Source: Hypsibius dujardini
Taxonomy: Eukaryota > Tardigrada > Eutardigrada > Parachela > Hypsibiidae
Assembly (NCBI GenBank): GCA_001579985.1
Contig: LRSR01009061.1
Coordinates: 1-32,956 of the forward strand
Length of the DNA: 32,956 nt
Reading direction: 5' to 3'
The notes under the pieces were generated by a model that saw only the letters and a program-made list of their open reading frames with translations, had not been told where the DNA came from and ran no database searches. The translations under genes were made by a program, and so were the position numbers. Of the stretch, positions 1 through 16,983 are shown piece by piece (positions within the stretch are counted from its first letter, which is position 1; every line of letters begins with the position of its first letter).

Positions 1-1361
1 GGTAATTTCACCCCGCGGTTTTTTTTACCAGTTCCTCAAAAAAACCTGGAATTCCCGTCTCAGCTACCTCAATTAGATTCCTTGCTCGCGATCTGTACGG
101 GACTTGCGAATCCACCCTCAGGTATGTTAACTTTAAACGGCAAGATTCGCATTGGAAGGTGAAAAGAGACTCAACAAAGTTCCGTGTTGTGGTTTTTATT
201 GGTGAATTCTTCCTGTCCTCAGAACGTTCTTTTTATTCTAATTCCGATGAATTTTCGAGGTGTGATAACTGTTCACGCAACTTATTTTGTTCCGCATTAA
301 AGTTGAATCGATTTGAGCCAGGTTTTTTTGGCTGCTTGGGGGCTAAATGATATTTCTGGGACCTCCTCAACCGTCGTTTCTCCCTGTTACTCTCATTCTG
401 TCGAGTTTTACTTGGTTTTCTTAATTGTATGGAGAAGTCACAGACAATGGGGAGGGATGTTCCGATTGGTCGGAGACATCTAAATGACCTTCCCAACCTC
501 ATAAGGAAGAGACGTGTACTCGGTATTGGTGAATGGTCAGTTGATTGATTGATTTATTTATTAGTTGATTGATTGATTTATTTATTAGTTGATTGATTGA
601 TTTATTTATTAGTTGATTGATTGATTGATTGATAAGTGGTTTGTTTCACTTTGGTTGAATGAACGGCGTTTTTCATTGTTGCGGTTGTACTTCAATTCAA
701 TCAATCATTAGGGGGCTTTACCGATTGAAGGATTTGATTTATTGATTGCATTGGGATCATACGGACACTGTTGACGTTTCTGTTCATCGTCATTATTGCC
801 CGCCTTCATTTTTTCTGTTTGGCTTATTTTTTTGGTACATTAAAAATTATTAAAATTACCGTGTAATCTGAAACGTAGGCAGCTTCCATAGTTATCATAC
901 GTAAACCTTATCTCCTCGTTACTCTGTTGTGCCGTGTGTGTGTGATATGTAATCTTCGGAAGTGACAAGTCCTCGACCGCTTCTTCCCACTTCGCGCTCT
1001 CTTATCTCTCACACACCACTCTATAAAACTCGCTAGTCGCTACCACCGTTCCTCGTAATATCTGCATGTACATAGTGCGGTGTCATTATGCAACGGAAAG
1101 ACCCGTATTATTACTTGCTCTCACTCTCTCTTTGCGGCAGGTGTTAAAATTGTCCGATCGTCGCTGACTAATTCCGCCATTCGTCTCTGATGTCGTCTCC
1201 CCCCTCTGGAGTTTTCAATTGGACAGTTCTGGCTGCTGTTGCTTCTGAATAATTTCCACACAAGTCCGTTTTTTTCACTTGGAGTAAAGAAATTCTCATC
1301 CGACCTCCTCGTCAGTCCTCATCTCTCTCTCTCTCTCTCGGGTGTGGAGATTTCATCCCGG
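1..1361. other. Upstream region of the NEDD4-like gene
   Basis: No convincing coding sequence is visible. The stretch is AT-rich with ATTG-type repeats. A TATAAA at 1022-1027 lies about 335 bp before the chosen start codon and could be part of a promoter, but nothing else supports it. Small open frames at 159-350 and 233-502 have no recognisable protein character. Confidence 0.5.
540..633. repeat. 24-bp ATTG/TTTA tandem repeat
   Basis: A 24-bp unit beginning GTTGATTGATTGATTTATTT is repeated three times without visible change (540-563, 564-587, 588-611), followed by a partial copy running into pure GATT repeats. It lies upstream of the NEDD4-like gene. Confidence 0.9.
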
Positions 1362-7593
<6,232 letters not shown>

Positions 7594-8178
7594 CCCTGAT
7601 GATTGGGAGTCAGTCACACGGCGCAGTTGTGATGTGCGTGCAGAGATTCCCTGTCCTTTTGTTCCGCTCGCATCCGCGTCCGCATGGTTTGTTGATATTT
7701 CTTCCCGTTTCGTCGTCTTAGTGGTCATCATCACCGCTCCCTCACGCGCGCGCGCTCTCTCTCTCACACACACAGCTGTTTTTTCTGCGCCATTTTCAGG
7801 GGCAGCCAGGCCACATATTTTTTTCCAGAGTTTTTAATTCGATTTGGCATGTTCAAGTTGAACACGCATGCGTGGTGTGTGTAAGTGGTGTTTGGGAGTT
7901 TCGAGTCAGGGAGCTTTTGGTCTAACCTTCGATCGCTGCTGAACGCGTAGTCGCATTTTAACCAGCGACAGATTATACAACCAATCTATGACGGAGCAAG
8001 TCGTGACGGAGTAAAGTTAGTTTCGCGCGAACTCTCCTTGGATTTGCACAACAAAGCTAATGAATACAAATCAAATGATTTGAAAACCCAGAAAAGGTTT
8101 TCTGTTGTGTGACGTCGTCGTCCTTACCGTCCGTGACGAATACGAGTAGATGATCGTGCACAGACACACAACGGAGTT
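7594..8178. other. Tail-to-tail spacer between NEDD4-like and FKRP genes
   Basis: This 585-bp stretch should hold both 3' UTRs, since the genes converge. A CGCGCGC/CTCTCTCT/CACACA simple-repeat patch lies at about 7743-7773. No AATAAA was noticed on either strand close to either stop codon. Confidence 0.6.
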
Positions 8179-10193
8179 CTAAAGCTTGAAATCTCGCGGA
8201 TATTTCGGATTCTCAATGCAGCCCTTGCCGAACTTCAATTCCAGGAACTCTCTCCGGCGATTGGGGACCGCCACCGTCAAACCGAGGAAGCTTGCAGATT
8301 CCATGGGCGTCAGAAAGTCCTCCGGGAACTCCCGATCCTGTGGGTGCGATCGGAACCAAAAATCCTTCGTCATGACGGAATTGTTCGCGTAAAACGGGAA
8401 TATATCCACGTGCAGGCGGTTGGTCCGGCTGTAGTGGACCCGGTAGAACTGGCCCTCCCCCGGTTGCGCCAGCTCCCAGGTGAAGCCGTCAGGGTCGGCG
8501 ACCGGGCCTTCCCGGGCGGCCTCCAAATACTGAATCTTTTTGGTCTCATTGAGGAACATCCCCAGGTCGATGTCGTAGTCCCAGGGGATGAGCTGGCCGT
8601 TGCGCGCCGCTCCTAGCAGACTGCCCCCCTCCAGCCAGTACGCGACGCCGTTGAAGTCGAACACCTCAATCACGTGCTGCAGTGTGGCCTTCAGCGCGTT
8701 GATGCAGCACGGCGGTGTCCAGCGACCTTCGTAGAGATAGCTGGGCGTGTCGTTGATGACGTTGCCGAAGCAGCGCGGGGTGGCTTTGGTGCAGCCGAAG
8801 AGTTCGACGTGGCCGTTTTTGACGGTTTGCTTGATCTGAAAACGGTCATAGAGGTCGCGAACGTGGTCATCGTGGTTGCTGCGTTGGTGGGCTAACATCT
8901 GCGAGAAGGAACAACACGGTAAGCAGTTGTCAACTGCTCGTTCGGTCAATCAAGCGATCGAGGCATCAAGTTGATGGATTAACGTAACCAACAAAATGGT
9001 GATCGAAAATCAAAATCGATCCAAAAAATAAATTCTAGTCCCATGTTTAAGTCAAGATTACTGAAAACAATGACCTGTGTTCGAGTTGGAAAACAGTTCG
9101 AGTTGGAAAGAGAATCTTACCTGAGGGTCTAGCAGTTTGTCGCTTCTCGCAAACAATGTCTCCCCGAAAATGTGCGTCTTCCATCCGAGCGACAACGACT
9201 GCACCAACAAACTCTCACCCACCGGCTGAAGCAACGGTTCAGGTAGATTCAAGAAATCCACACTTCGGAGGAGATAAACAACAGATCCAGTCACCGCATC
9301 ACAGACATCCCCGACAGGAGCGGAGTTGTTCATGGTCAGCGTCCACCGCTTCCAGTCCATCCTGACGGACTGGCATGAGGTGCGTTTGCCCCGTACTCGA
9401 AAGGCCCATATCTTCACGGCTGGGTTACTGGTGGTGGTTTGGCGCAACGAATCATATAAACTTTGCCGGGATGGTCTCACGCCGTCTGGAAGAAGGAGAA
9501 CCTGCAATGACAAACACAATTTCTTTTCATGACAAAAAACATCGCAGGATTTTAAACTAGTGGTGCTTCCGGTTCCTCAGCAAGTTTTTCCTACCACGCA
9601 TCATCAGAAAATGCAACAAAATGCCACGCTGAGGTGACTACTAACTAGTACGGTGAGTAAAAATATCCATTCTTGTCACATCAATCAATCAACCAACACG
9701 ACGCAGATGCAATCCATAATCAATCAATTCATCAATCAACCAACACGACGCAGATGCAATCCATAACCAATCAATTCATCAATCAATCGAATGGAAGGCA
9801 ACGTACCCATTGAGTTTGGACAATGTCCCGAAGCTTTTTCGCCGGCACCCCGAGCCGCACACTCGGTTGCGTTTCAAAATACACCACCTTCGGCGAGGGG
9901 GAATTCACCGGCGGGTAGAGTTTACGCTCCGACACGACGACAATGCGAGCGACTTCCCCGACCGCATCGATGGCCGCCGAGGTGCCTTCCAGGTCGCTAG
10001 CCTCGCTGTCAAAGTCCCGGATGATGCAGGTGATCTTGCCGTCGAATTCGAACGGGAAGACATGATTTGCCGTCGGATTAGACGACGTCGCGCAGTAGGA
10101 CGTCCAGAAAAAGTAGCCGAGAATGTACTGCAGGAGGGCGCCCAGGAAGACGAGGAGAATGGTCGGCTGAGTCCGCGGTAGAAAACTGATCAT
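8179..10193 (-). CDS. FKRP: Fukutin-related protein (ribitol-5-phosphate transferase)
   Basis: Golgi enzyme that adds ribitol-5-phosphate to the matriglycan core of alpha-dystroglycan using CDP-ribitol. Coding exons in transcript order: 9807-10193, 9121-9501, 8179-8898, all joined in phase 0. The total is 495 aa, the length I recall for vertebrate FKRP. Residues 1-30 look like a type II signal anchor (TILLVFLGALLQYILGYFFW). The catalytic LicD-type domain is in exon 3. It has WLEGGSLLGAAR from about residue 344 and the acidic DYDID motif at 363-367, whose three Asp residues match the family's metal-binding aspartates. HLHVDIFPFY-like and FLELKFGKG...NPKYP segments follow. Cys292, Cys299 and the Cys-Cys pair at 320-321 match the position of the family's zinc site. 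Vertebrate FKRP has an intronless coding region, whereas this one has two introns. Fukutin itself fits less well. Confidence 0.95.
9680..9785. repeat. 47-bp CAAT-rich tandem repeat in FKRP intron 1
   Basis: Two copies of a 47-bp period containing CCAACACGACGCAGATGCAA (starting at 9693 and 9740), embedded in ATCAATCAAT runs. It lies directly against the exon 1 donor. Confidence 0.85.
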
Positions 10194-10815
10194 AGTTCAT
10201 GACATTCCGCTCCTGAAATTAATATTTCTAGATTTTATTAAAAAGAATTGACTTAATCGAAACGGGAAATAGATCCAAATCGCTGAGTTTGTTTTGATGT
10301 TTCGCTCTTGTGTGTAGTGTCTCGAAACGCGGCAAGGAGTCACGCTGTTCCGTTTCACGGTGAATTCCTTGCCGCCGTGGTTCGTATCTTCGTACATTTG
10401 CCTCGTCGTATCATCGTACCCGTATTACTTACTCACTGTCCAGTTATTAGTTACGTGACCAGTCACTATTCACTAATACACTCTTTCGTTAATCTTTTCC
10501 GTTTATCGAAATATAGGCATAGGGCAGCACATACACAAAGGAATGAGGGTGATCGTGTTAGTCGCTCATGTTCGGAAGACAAAACAGCACATAACGCATT
10601 GGAGAAAGCAAAGTCATCGAAAACAATCATGGTATTCACAGTCCAGCTGTCTTGTACGGGTGAAGAAAAAAACCCAGCTTCAGAAGTGCGTTCCAGAACG
10701 AAATTGTGTGGAAAATGGCAAAACGACAAAGGCAGGCAAACAGTAGCAACAGCAACAGTGAAGAAAGACTGACGGGTGTGAGAGAGCTGCCCGCGGTCTC
10801 GGGCGTGAAGAGGCT
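10194..10815. other. Spacer upstream of FKRP
   Basis: This should contain the FKRP promoter and 5' UTR and the 3' UTR of the next minus-strand gene. Overlapping open frames (10308-10772 plus, 10466-10729 minus) have no recognised motif and no sign of domain structure, so they are not called as genes. Confidence 0.5.
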
Positions 10816-11721
10816 CTAACGGCGGCCGTAGAGTCCGAGGCCAGGGAACAGGCCGAGGTTGGATCCTTGGGACTGTCCGAGACCGCCCATTCCCACAGCT
10901 AAAAAAGCAAAAAAAAGATTAAATAAAATCAAGGGGCAAGCACAATCGTTCTAGCCCGGTGATAGACATCAAGAACAGACAGACAGCCAGACATCACTCG
11001 AATGTACAGGCACACAGGCATTCGGGCAGAACGACATTTCATACATTCAGGCAGACATGCAATTAGATTGTTTTAGACGACCTATGCGGTGCGCCAGACA
11101 GGGAGACAACAGGGACACACAGACATTGGCATGACAGACATCTAGTCAGACGTTCGGTGAGCCAGGCAGTTTGTTAACAGACAGACATAGGCATGACAGG
11201 CATGTAGTCAGAAGTTCAGACCGGCAATTAGTCTTAAAGGTAAGAAAGCAAATAATGTTTCAGACCCATGCACGAAACAAGGGTAGCGATAGACAGACAA
11301 GTACCAGACTTGGCAGGTAAAAATTCTCAGAGACATACCGTTGTTGTATCCGTAGCCGTATCCGCTGGAGATGCCCGAAAGCTGTGACTGGAGACCCGAT
11401 CCAGCCGCGCCATAACCGATCTGTCGGGCCGTCCGGAAGTTATGCTTGGTCGGCTTTTCCATGGCAAGCTTTTCGGTGGCCGGCTTGGTTAGAGCGACAT
11501 CGGTGAGGTCCTTCTTCACAATCGGTGCCGTTTCGAACTTCGCCTTTGTCGGGCCGGCTGCAAAAATAGCGGCACAGACAACATACAATTAATTGGGTTT
11601 TCTTAATTTTAATTTTGCAAAACAAGCGAAAAAACGTCATTTTCACGTGATTCACATGCTTACCTGAGACAAATGCCACACAGACCGCAAGGCAGATAAT
11701 TGACAGCAAGGAAGTATTCAT
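10816..11721 (-). CDS. Small secreted Gly/Tyr-rich protein with C-terminal Gly-Arg-Arg
   Basis: No family recognised. Three exons join in frame: 11664-11721, 11339-11557, 10816-10898, total 119 aa. The junction codons are split after the first base at both introns, with GTAAGC/GTATGT donors and GCAG/TTAG acceptors. Residues 1-20 are a clear signal peptide (MNTSLLSIICLAVCVAFVSA), with likely cleavage after VSA. The mature protein starts Lys/Thr/Pro-rich (about residues 22-60) with one dibasic KK. It then becomes Gly/Ser/Tyr-rich, with SGYGYGYNNG before the second junction and GMGGLGQSQ, LGLFPGLGLYGRR after it. It has no mature cysteines. It could be a matrix or mucus protein, or a peptide precursor, because a terminal Gly-Arg-Arg is a classical amidation and trimming signal. 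The signal peptide and spliced frame are seen; the role is inference. Confidence 0.72.
10970..11220. repeat. Degenerate CAGACA repeat inside the secreted-protein gene
   Basis: Scattered CAGACAGACA/GGCAGACAT words in the intron between exons 11339-11557 and 10816-10898. Confidence 0.6.
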
Positions 11722-12403
11722 TGTTGAGATGTGATGTACGTGTGCGCCCTCGCCGAGATGAAATAAACAACAGAGAACGGAAATGGGAAGAAAAAGACGG
11801 ATTAGGTTAGAAACAGGACTGATGATGTTCGGAGGCGAAGATGTGCAGATTATATATGAGCTCCTCCAGGCTGATACAACTGACGAGAGTGTGGTGAGTA
11901 CTGTATCCTTGAAACATGTCTATCACTAGAGGTGAGGGGAGATGTCTCAGGCGACACGGACCTTTTGGGTGTGTCCTGCCTTGCAGTTCCGAGAATCGGA
12001 GAATGGTCTGCCTGAGGTGTCTGGACGCGGATATGCTGGTGTGCATGGAGCTTTTGTCAAGCGAGACAGCCAAGGACAAACCGCAACATAATGTTTCGCA
12101 GGCCTGCTCCTGATGCTTCGTAGAAATTTTACCCGAGACATTCGATATCATCACCTGAGAAATGTATGCTAATTCAGTCTGAAAGTGCATCCATCTGAAT
12201 GCGTGTCTATCTGTAGACTTGTCTGCCTATCTGCTTGCTTTTACCGCCTGCCTGCCTGCCTGTCTGCTTGTATTTATCGCCTGTTTGTTTGTCTGTCTGC
12301 CTGTCTGTCTGCCTGTCTGCTTGTATTTATCGCCTGTTTGGTTGTCTGTCTGTCTGTCTGCCTTTCTTTCTTGTCTGTCTGTCTGTCTGTCTGTCTTCTG
12401 TTC

Positions 12404-12440
<37 letters not shown>

Positions 12441-12804
12441 GTCTCTCCCTATTTGACTATCTGCTTGTCTCTGTCGTCTACGGGTTTGCCTTAATGGTGT
12501 AAATTTGATTAAAAAATGCCGCACAACGCATTTCTTTTGTTCTTGAACAAATGCCACACTTCTCGAACGCTACGAGATCGTAAGACGGTCAAAGTTTTAC
12601 TTCAAAGACAGTCAAACGGTCTGCGCCATCAATGGTCAATCGAAATGGATCTTCCACATGGCCTATAACAAGGCTAACAAAAAATGTATCGTGTGTTACA
12701 AAAAAAGAGAGTAACAATCAAATGAAAAAGCGTACATTTGCTGTACATCATCATATTGGCAAAAACAAAATTCCACGACGAAGCGACGGACACTGGCCGG
12801 CTGG
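11722..12804. other. Spacer between secreted-protein gene and CDT1
   Basis: Contains the CTGT array described separately and presumably the CDT1 3' UTR (12480-12804). The block 11807-12190 is open in several frames on both strands; the longest is 127 aa on the minus strand. No domain, signal peptide or convincing splice context was found, so it is left uncalled. Confidence 0.5.
12205..12475. repeat. CTGT/CCTG microsatellite array
   Basis: About 270 bp of CTGTCTGC and CTGTCTGT words, with uninterrupted CTGT runs near 12373-12393 and 12406-12440 and a duplicated block (TGTATTTATCGCCTGTTTG) at about 12270 and 12323. Intergenic. Confidence 0.93.
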
Positions 12805-15800
12805 CTAGAGTTTCCTACGGATGTCCATTTCCTCTTTGACAATGGCTTCGATCTTTTTCAAGTCGACGCTCGGATCGTGGATTTTCACGTACTTCCCCGC
12901 CGTCAGCGGAAGCTCCACCTCCTCCAGCCACTTTCCCTTGAAAATTTTCAGCAGTAGAAGGACATGCTGATTGAATTCCTCTGAAAACGAACAGCGTGTT
13001 ACGAACAGTATGTCTCATAAAAAACATCCATTTAATTGAAAAACAGGCACAATGAAGCGTCATGCAAGTGCGTAATCCTTCCCCTTACCTATCCCAAGCT
13101 TGGGTGATGGCATACTGTCGCGTAATGATTTCAGCAAATCCTTCAAGGCCAAACATGTCTTCTTCTCATCCGTAAAAATGCTGTAAGCAAACAAGAAAAA
13201 ATATGCGATGTCGCTTGCCTATATTCGCTGAACGGAACTGCACTATCATGCGATCTGTATAGTGCGTCCATCAATCTATCTGTCTGCCTACCTACCTGTA
13301 CTGTCTGTGTGTCTGTCTCTCTTGCGCCCCATGAATATCTATCTATCTATTTCGCCATCTCAAGTGCCTGCTAGACTACCTGAACCACGTTCCAATACTA
13401 GCCGCATCGCTGCTGAGACCGACGAACCGTCTACTTACTTGGAAATAATGCGCCCCATAGCCGGAATGCGTTCGAGCATCTTGAGTTCCTTCTCCACCAA
13501 GGGATCTCTGGTGATGACCTTGGCCAGTCTCTTTGCTGCGTTAGCTTGAACTCGCAGCAGAAACGCCGGATCCAGCTTCTTCAGAGTCGGATGAAGGGCT
13601 AAGGCCGGCGTCGTCGGCCGCACCGGTTGTGGCACAACTGCAGCTGATTCTGACACATCCGCGCCATCGCGTGGCAAAAGTGACTCGGGCGTCGTAGCAG
13701 TCATTCGTGCAAACACTTCCGCTTTCGTCAGCCCAATTCGGGGTCGTGCGAACTGCGGCATCGCCGCCGGCTCTGGCAGTTCCACTGCATCCAAGCCGGA
13801 TAAGAATTTGGGATGCCACGCGACAATTTGGGATCGCTCGACGTACAACGCTGGGGTCAAAGCCGCAATGAAGGCAGCGTGCTTTCGATGGACAATGTCC
13901 AGGAGAGCCGCCTCGAATCGGGCTGCCCGGCGGAAGAGATCGCTCGGTGCGGGCTCCGCCAGGAAGGAATCCGTGTCGGAGGCCGTGTCGTTTCGAATGA
14001 GGATGGCCATTTGCTCCTGCTCGATGGAGACAGAACTCAGACCGATTCCGGAATTAGTGGGCTTTTCGATGCGGAAGAGGAAGGCCTCAGGGAAGATGGC
14101 TTTGATCTGGCCGAGATCCGTGTACTCCAATGGGCTGAATGAGGAGAATTGTTTTAGTATGTTCTGGCAGAATCAACAACAGAAATCCAGGAACACAATC
14201 AAACAACAAACAGGCATTAACACCACGATTGACAGACATCTGAAGACTTACTGACAGCGAAATGGCAAGTGAGACCCTCAGAAAGGCCGATAAACAGATA
14301 GACAGACTAAAAGTCAGACAGATAGACAGACAGACTTAAAAGTCAGACAGATAGACAGACAAGAATCAGACATCGAAGACGTGCTGGAAGACAAGCAATT
14401 GAACAGACTAGCCTAGCGCTAGTACCTCGTTAAGGCAGGCAGACTCGCGGTATGGAAAAGACACCAGCAAGTTTTCAAATGCAGAGGCAGACACAAACAA
14501 AGGTTGGTGGAAAGAATAAGGAACACAAAAGCAACCGCAGACAGCAATAACCTGTGACAAAAGAAACCCACCGGCCAAATAGCTTTGCCGTCATCTCTTG
14601 CATGTGGCTGTTATCGCGTATCTTGTCGAAATAGGAAATCTGTCGACGATTCAGACTGACTAAAGAGTCCAGCTTCTCGAAGAGCTTTTGGTACTTTCGA
14701 AACCCAACCGGCAGCGGCAGAATGGAAGAATCGCTGGCCGGACATTGACGGATATCATCCGCAACTCGCTTCTTCTCCATCCTGAAAAAATCATGATAAA
14801 AATAAACATTCCTTGTGCTCCTCATTAAATAGCGAATACGACAACACATAATACCTAATATAGGATAACACATATATTTGAACAACTCTAATATTCATGG
14901 GGCAGCAGAACTTACAGATTCAACGGAGGAAGGGACGCCAGTAAGGATGACCCTTCCTGACGACGCTCCCGGGACTTGCTGGTGAGCGCCCTGAACTCCT
15001 CCACTCGTTTTTTAATATCGGATCGGTCATATTCGGCCTTCCGCTTAACGCTGGAATTCTGCTCAGCCAGGCGGAGAGTGTAGGCGTCCTGGGCGCTGGT
15101 CACATTCGCCGGGAGTCCTTCGCACGTGGCGTTGCTGTGGACACTCGACGCCGTCGGCAAGGAGGCTTTCACCAGTCCTTTGGACGGGCTGAAGAGGAGC
15201 ATCCGCTTACCCGGGGAACGCTGCGGCAGTGCCGAACATAACCGATTTTTCACAGGTGTCTGGGGTGGTTGATGGATTGATTGGTCCCCATCCAGACCGC
15301 TATCCGTTTCCGCCGGCTGCTCCGCCGAGGAAGCTTCATCCCCCGCTTTCAAACGTTTCGTTGGAGAGTTGGCTGGTGGGATGGGATCAATTGGAGTTTC
15401 TACCGGTGGAATAACATCCCCTGGAAGCAAGTAAATAAAAAAGGCCGTTAAAGATATTTAAAGAAATACCATAAATTTATAGTAAATTTAGGGGTGTTCA
15501 ATAATAATGTGCTTTTAAAATTCAATTTCTATTTTTTTGGCTTGAAATAAAATATATTTGATGTAAAATTAAAAGTCGATTTTTCCAATTAAAGTTGTCG
15601 AAAAGTCTAATTAGCCACGGCCCAATTAATCTTTGAAGATCGTTAGCCTGCAAAACACAAGTTCTGCAGGAAAAAATCTTTAGTATTACATTGATGAACA
15701 AATCAAAGGGTCAAGCTTGCTGACTGATGGAAAAAGGTTTTACGAAGGTCGCCTCCACCACCTATCAACTGATGAAATCAACATTGTGATGGATGCTGGA

Positions 15801-16983
15801 CATTGATTGATTGAAGCTGGGCATTGATTGATTGATTGAAGCTGGACATTAATTGATTGATTAAAGTTGGGCATTGATTGATCGATTGGCATCATTCTCA
15901 ACTTGGTCCCAAAGCTGAACATGCCTTGCCCTCTTCAACCACCGTCTGTTAGGACCTCAATGTTTTTGTCTCGAATTAAAATTTTATGAATCATCACTGG
16001 GGAGTTTAGCGGAACTCTGTCTAGAAAATTTCACAGTGGAAGTCTGTTAATTTTGCGTATGTCCAGGATGCTTCTCTGTGAAATACATGTACACAAGTCA
16101 GTATACCGGTACTTGACTCAGTATACCGGTACTTGACAGTATATTTAGAAATCTCAAAAACCGAGTTTTGAAGTTTGCTACCGCAATTTATTCGTCATCG
16201 CTCACCTGATGCTTTGCCAAAGAGCTGCTTCCGCACGTGGGCATTCCCTAACTGGGCTCGCCCTTGGGCGGTGGTCAGGCTAGTCTTATGCGGACTGTAG
16301 AATGGAGAGAGCTGCAGCTTGACCGGCGATCGCTGGAGATGGTCCACACTAGCTTGGAATTGCTTTTCCAGTTCCCGACGCTTCGGGTCATTGCGAAACT
16401 CCAGGGACGTCTTCGAGGGCGTCTTCCCCTTCTCCACGCTCTCCTTGTCCGATTTTTTGCTCGAGGCCAAACGAGATAGTAAATCAGATTTGGCATTCTC
16501 TGAAGCGCCGGTGACCACAATGGAATCTGATTTCTTCACCCGAAGGGGCCGGATGATGCTTTCCACTGACGGGGAAGACGTCGAGGGCTTCGCAACAACT
16601 TCCTTTACCGAATCCACTCCTGACAAAGCAGGCAGAGCTGCTTTTCCGACTCCCAATTCCTCTGGAGTAGCGATGACGATCCGTTTTCTTACTCGAAGAG
16701 CAGTGGCAGCTGGCGGTGGAGTAAGGACGCTCTCCACAAGGGAAGATTCCACGACATCCTCCGAAACTTTTTTCGCTGAGTTCGGACGAGATCGCGGGCT
16801 AATTTTTCCAATGCCTAGCTCAACTAAACTTCCGATGGAAACTGGCTTTTTCACGCGAAGAGTCGCGGGCGGTAAATTTCGATGGGATCCAATTGGGGAA
16901 GATTTAGCGGCGTCCTCGATAATCTTCTTCACCGGCTTAACACCTGACGCTTTCCGCGTGGGAAAGTGAGCTCGGATATCCAT
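12805..16983 (-). CDS. CDT1: CDT1 DNA replication licensing factor
   Basis: Loads the MCM2-7 helicase at origins with ORC and CDC6, and is held in check by geminin. Exons in transcript order: 16206-16983, 14916-15420, 14572-14781, 13439-14134, 13089-13180, 12805-12980. They sum to 2457 nt (818 aa) in frame. The geminin-binding winged helix starts near residue 440 (LPLPVGFRKYQKLFEKLD), includes MQEMTAKLFGR, and continues into exon 4 with LGQIKAIFPEAFLFR. The C-terminal MCM-binding winged helix is in exons 5-6 (FTDEKKTCLALKDLLKSL, EEFNQHVLLLLKIFKGKWLE). The first 430 residues are basic, Ser/Pro-rich and apparently disordered, longer than in vertebrate CDT1 (about 546 aa total), and carry a threefold repeat. 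The N-terminus is uncertain: a strong acceptor (pyrimidine run then TATAG) ends at 17009 and the frame is open back to 17008, so the true start may be in an upstream exon. Confidence 0.93.
14290..14365. repeat. AGTCAGACAGATAGACAGAC repeat in CDT1 intron 3
   Basis: Two adjacent copies of a unit beginning AAAAGTCAGACAGATAGACA within CAGA/GATA repeats, in the intron between exons 14572-14781 and 13439-14134. Confidence 0.8.
15790..15890. repeat. GCTGGRCATTGATTGATTGA minisatellite in CDT1 intron 1
   Basis: About four imperfect copies of a unit made of a GCTGGACATT or GCTGGGCATT head and a GATTGATTGA tail. The copies vary in the number of GATT units. Confidence 0.8.
16098..16137. repeat. 20-bp direct repeat containing TACCGGTA palindrome
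   Basis: TCAGTATACCGGTACTTGAC occurs twice head to tail with no visible change, in CDT1 intron 1. Each copy holds the 10-bp palindrome GTATACCGGTAC-like core. Confidence 0.85.

Noticed and set aside
8186-8895. Three plus-strand frames (68-90 aa) antisense to FKRP
   Set aside because: Shadows of the GC-rich FKRP catalytic exon.
10308-10772. 154-aa open frame on the plus strand
   Set aside because: No motif, mixed composition, overlapped by an equally open minus frame; sits in the expected FKRP promoter region.
11807-12190. 127-aa open frame on the minus strand
   Set aside because: Region is open in several frames on both strands and shows no domain or signal peptide; kept only as a note in the spacer entry.
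16319-16969. 216-aa plus-strand frame antisense to CDT1 exon 1
   Set aside because: The minus strand has the spliced, family-matching frame; this is its mirror.
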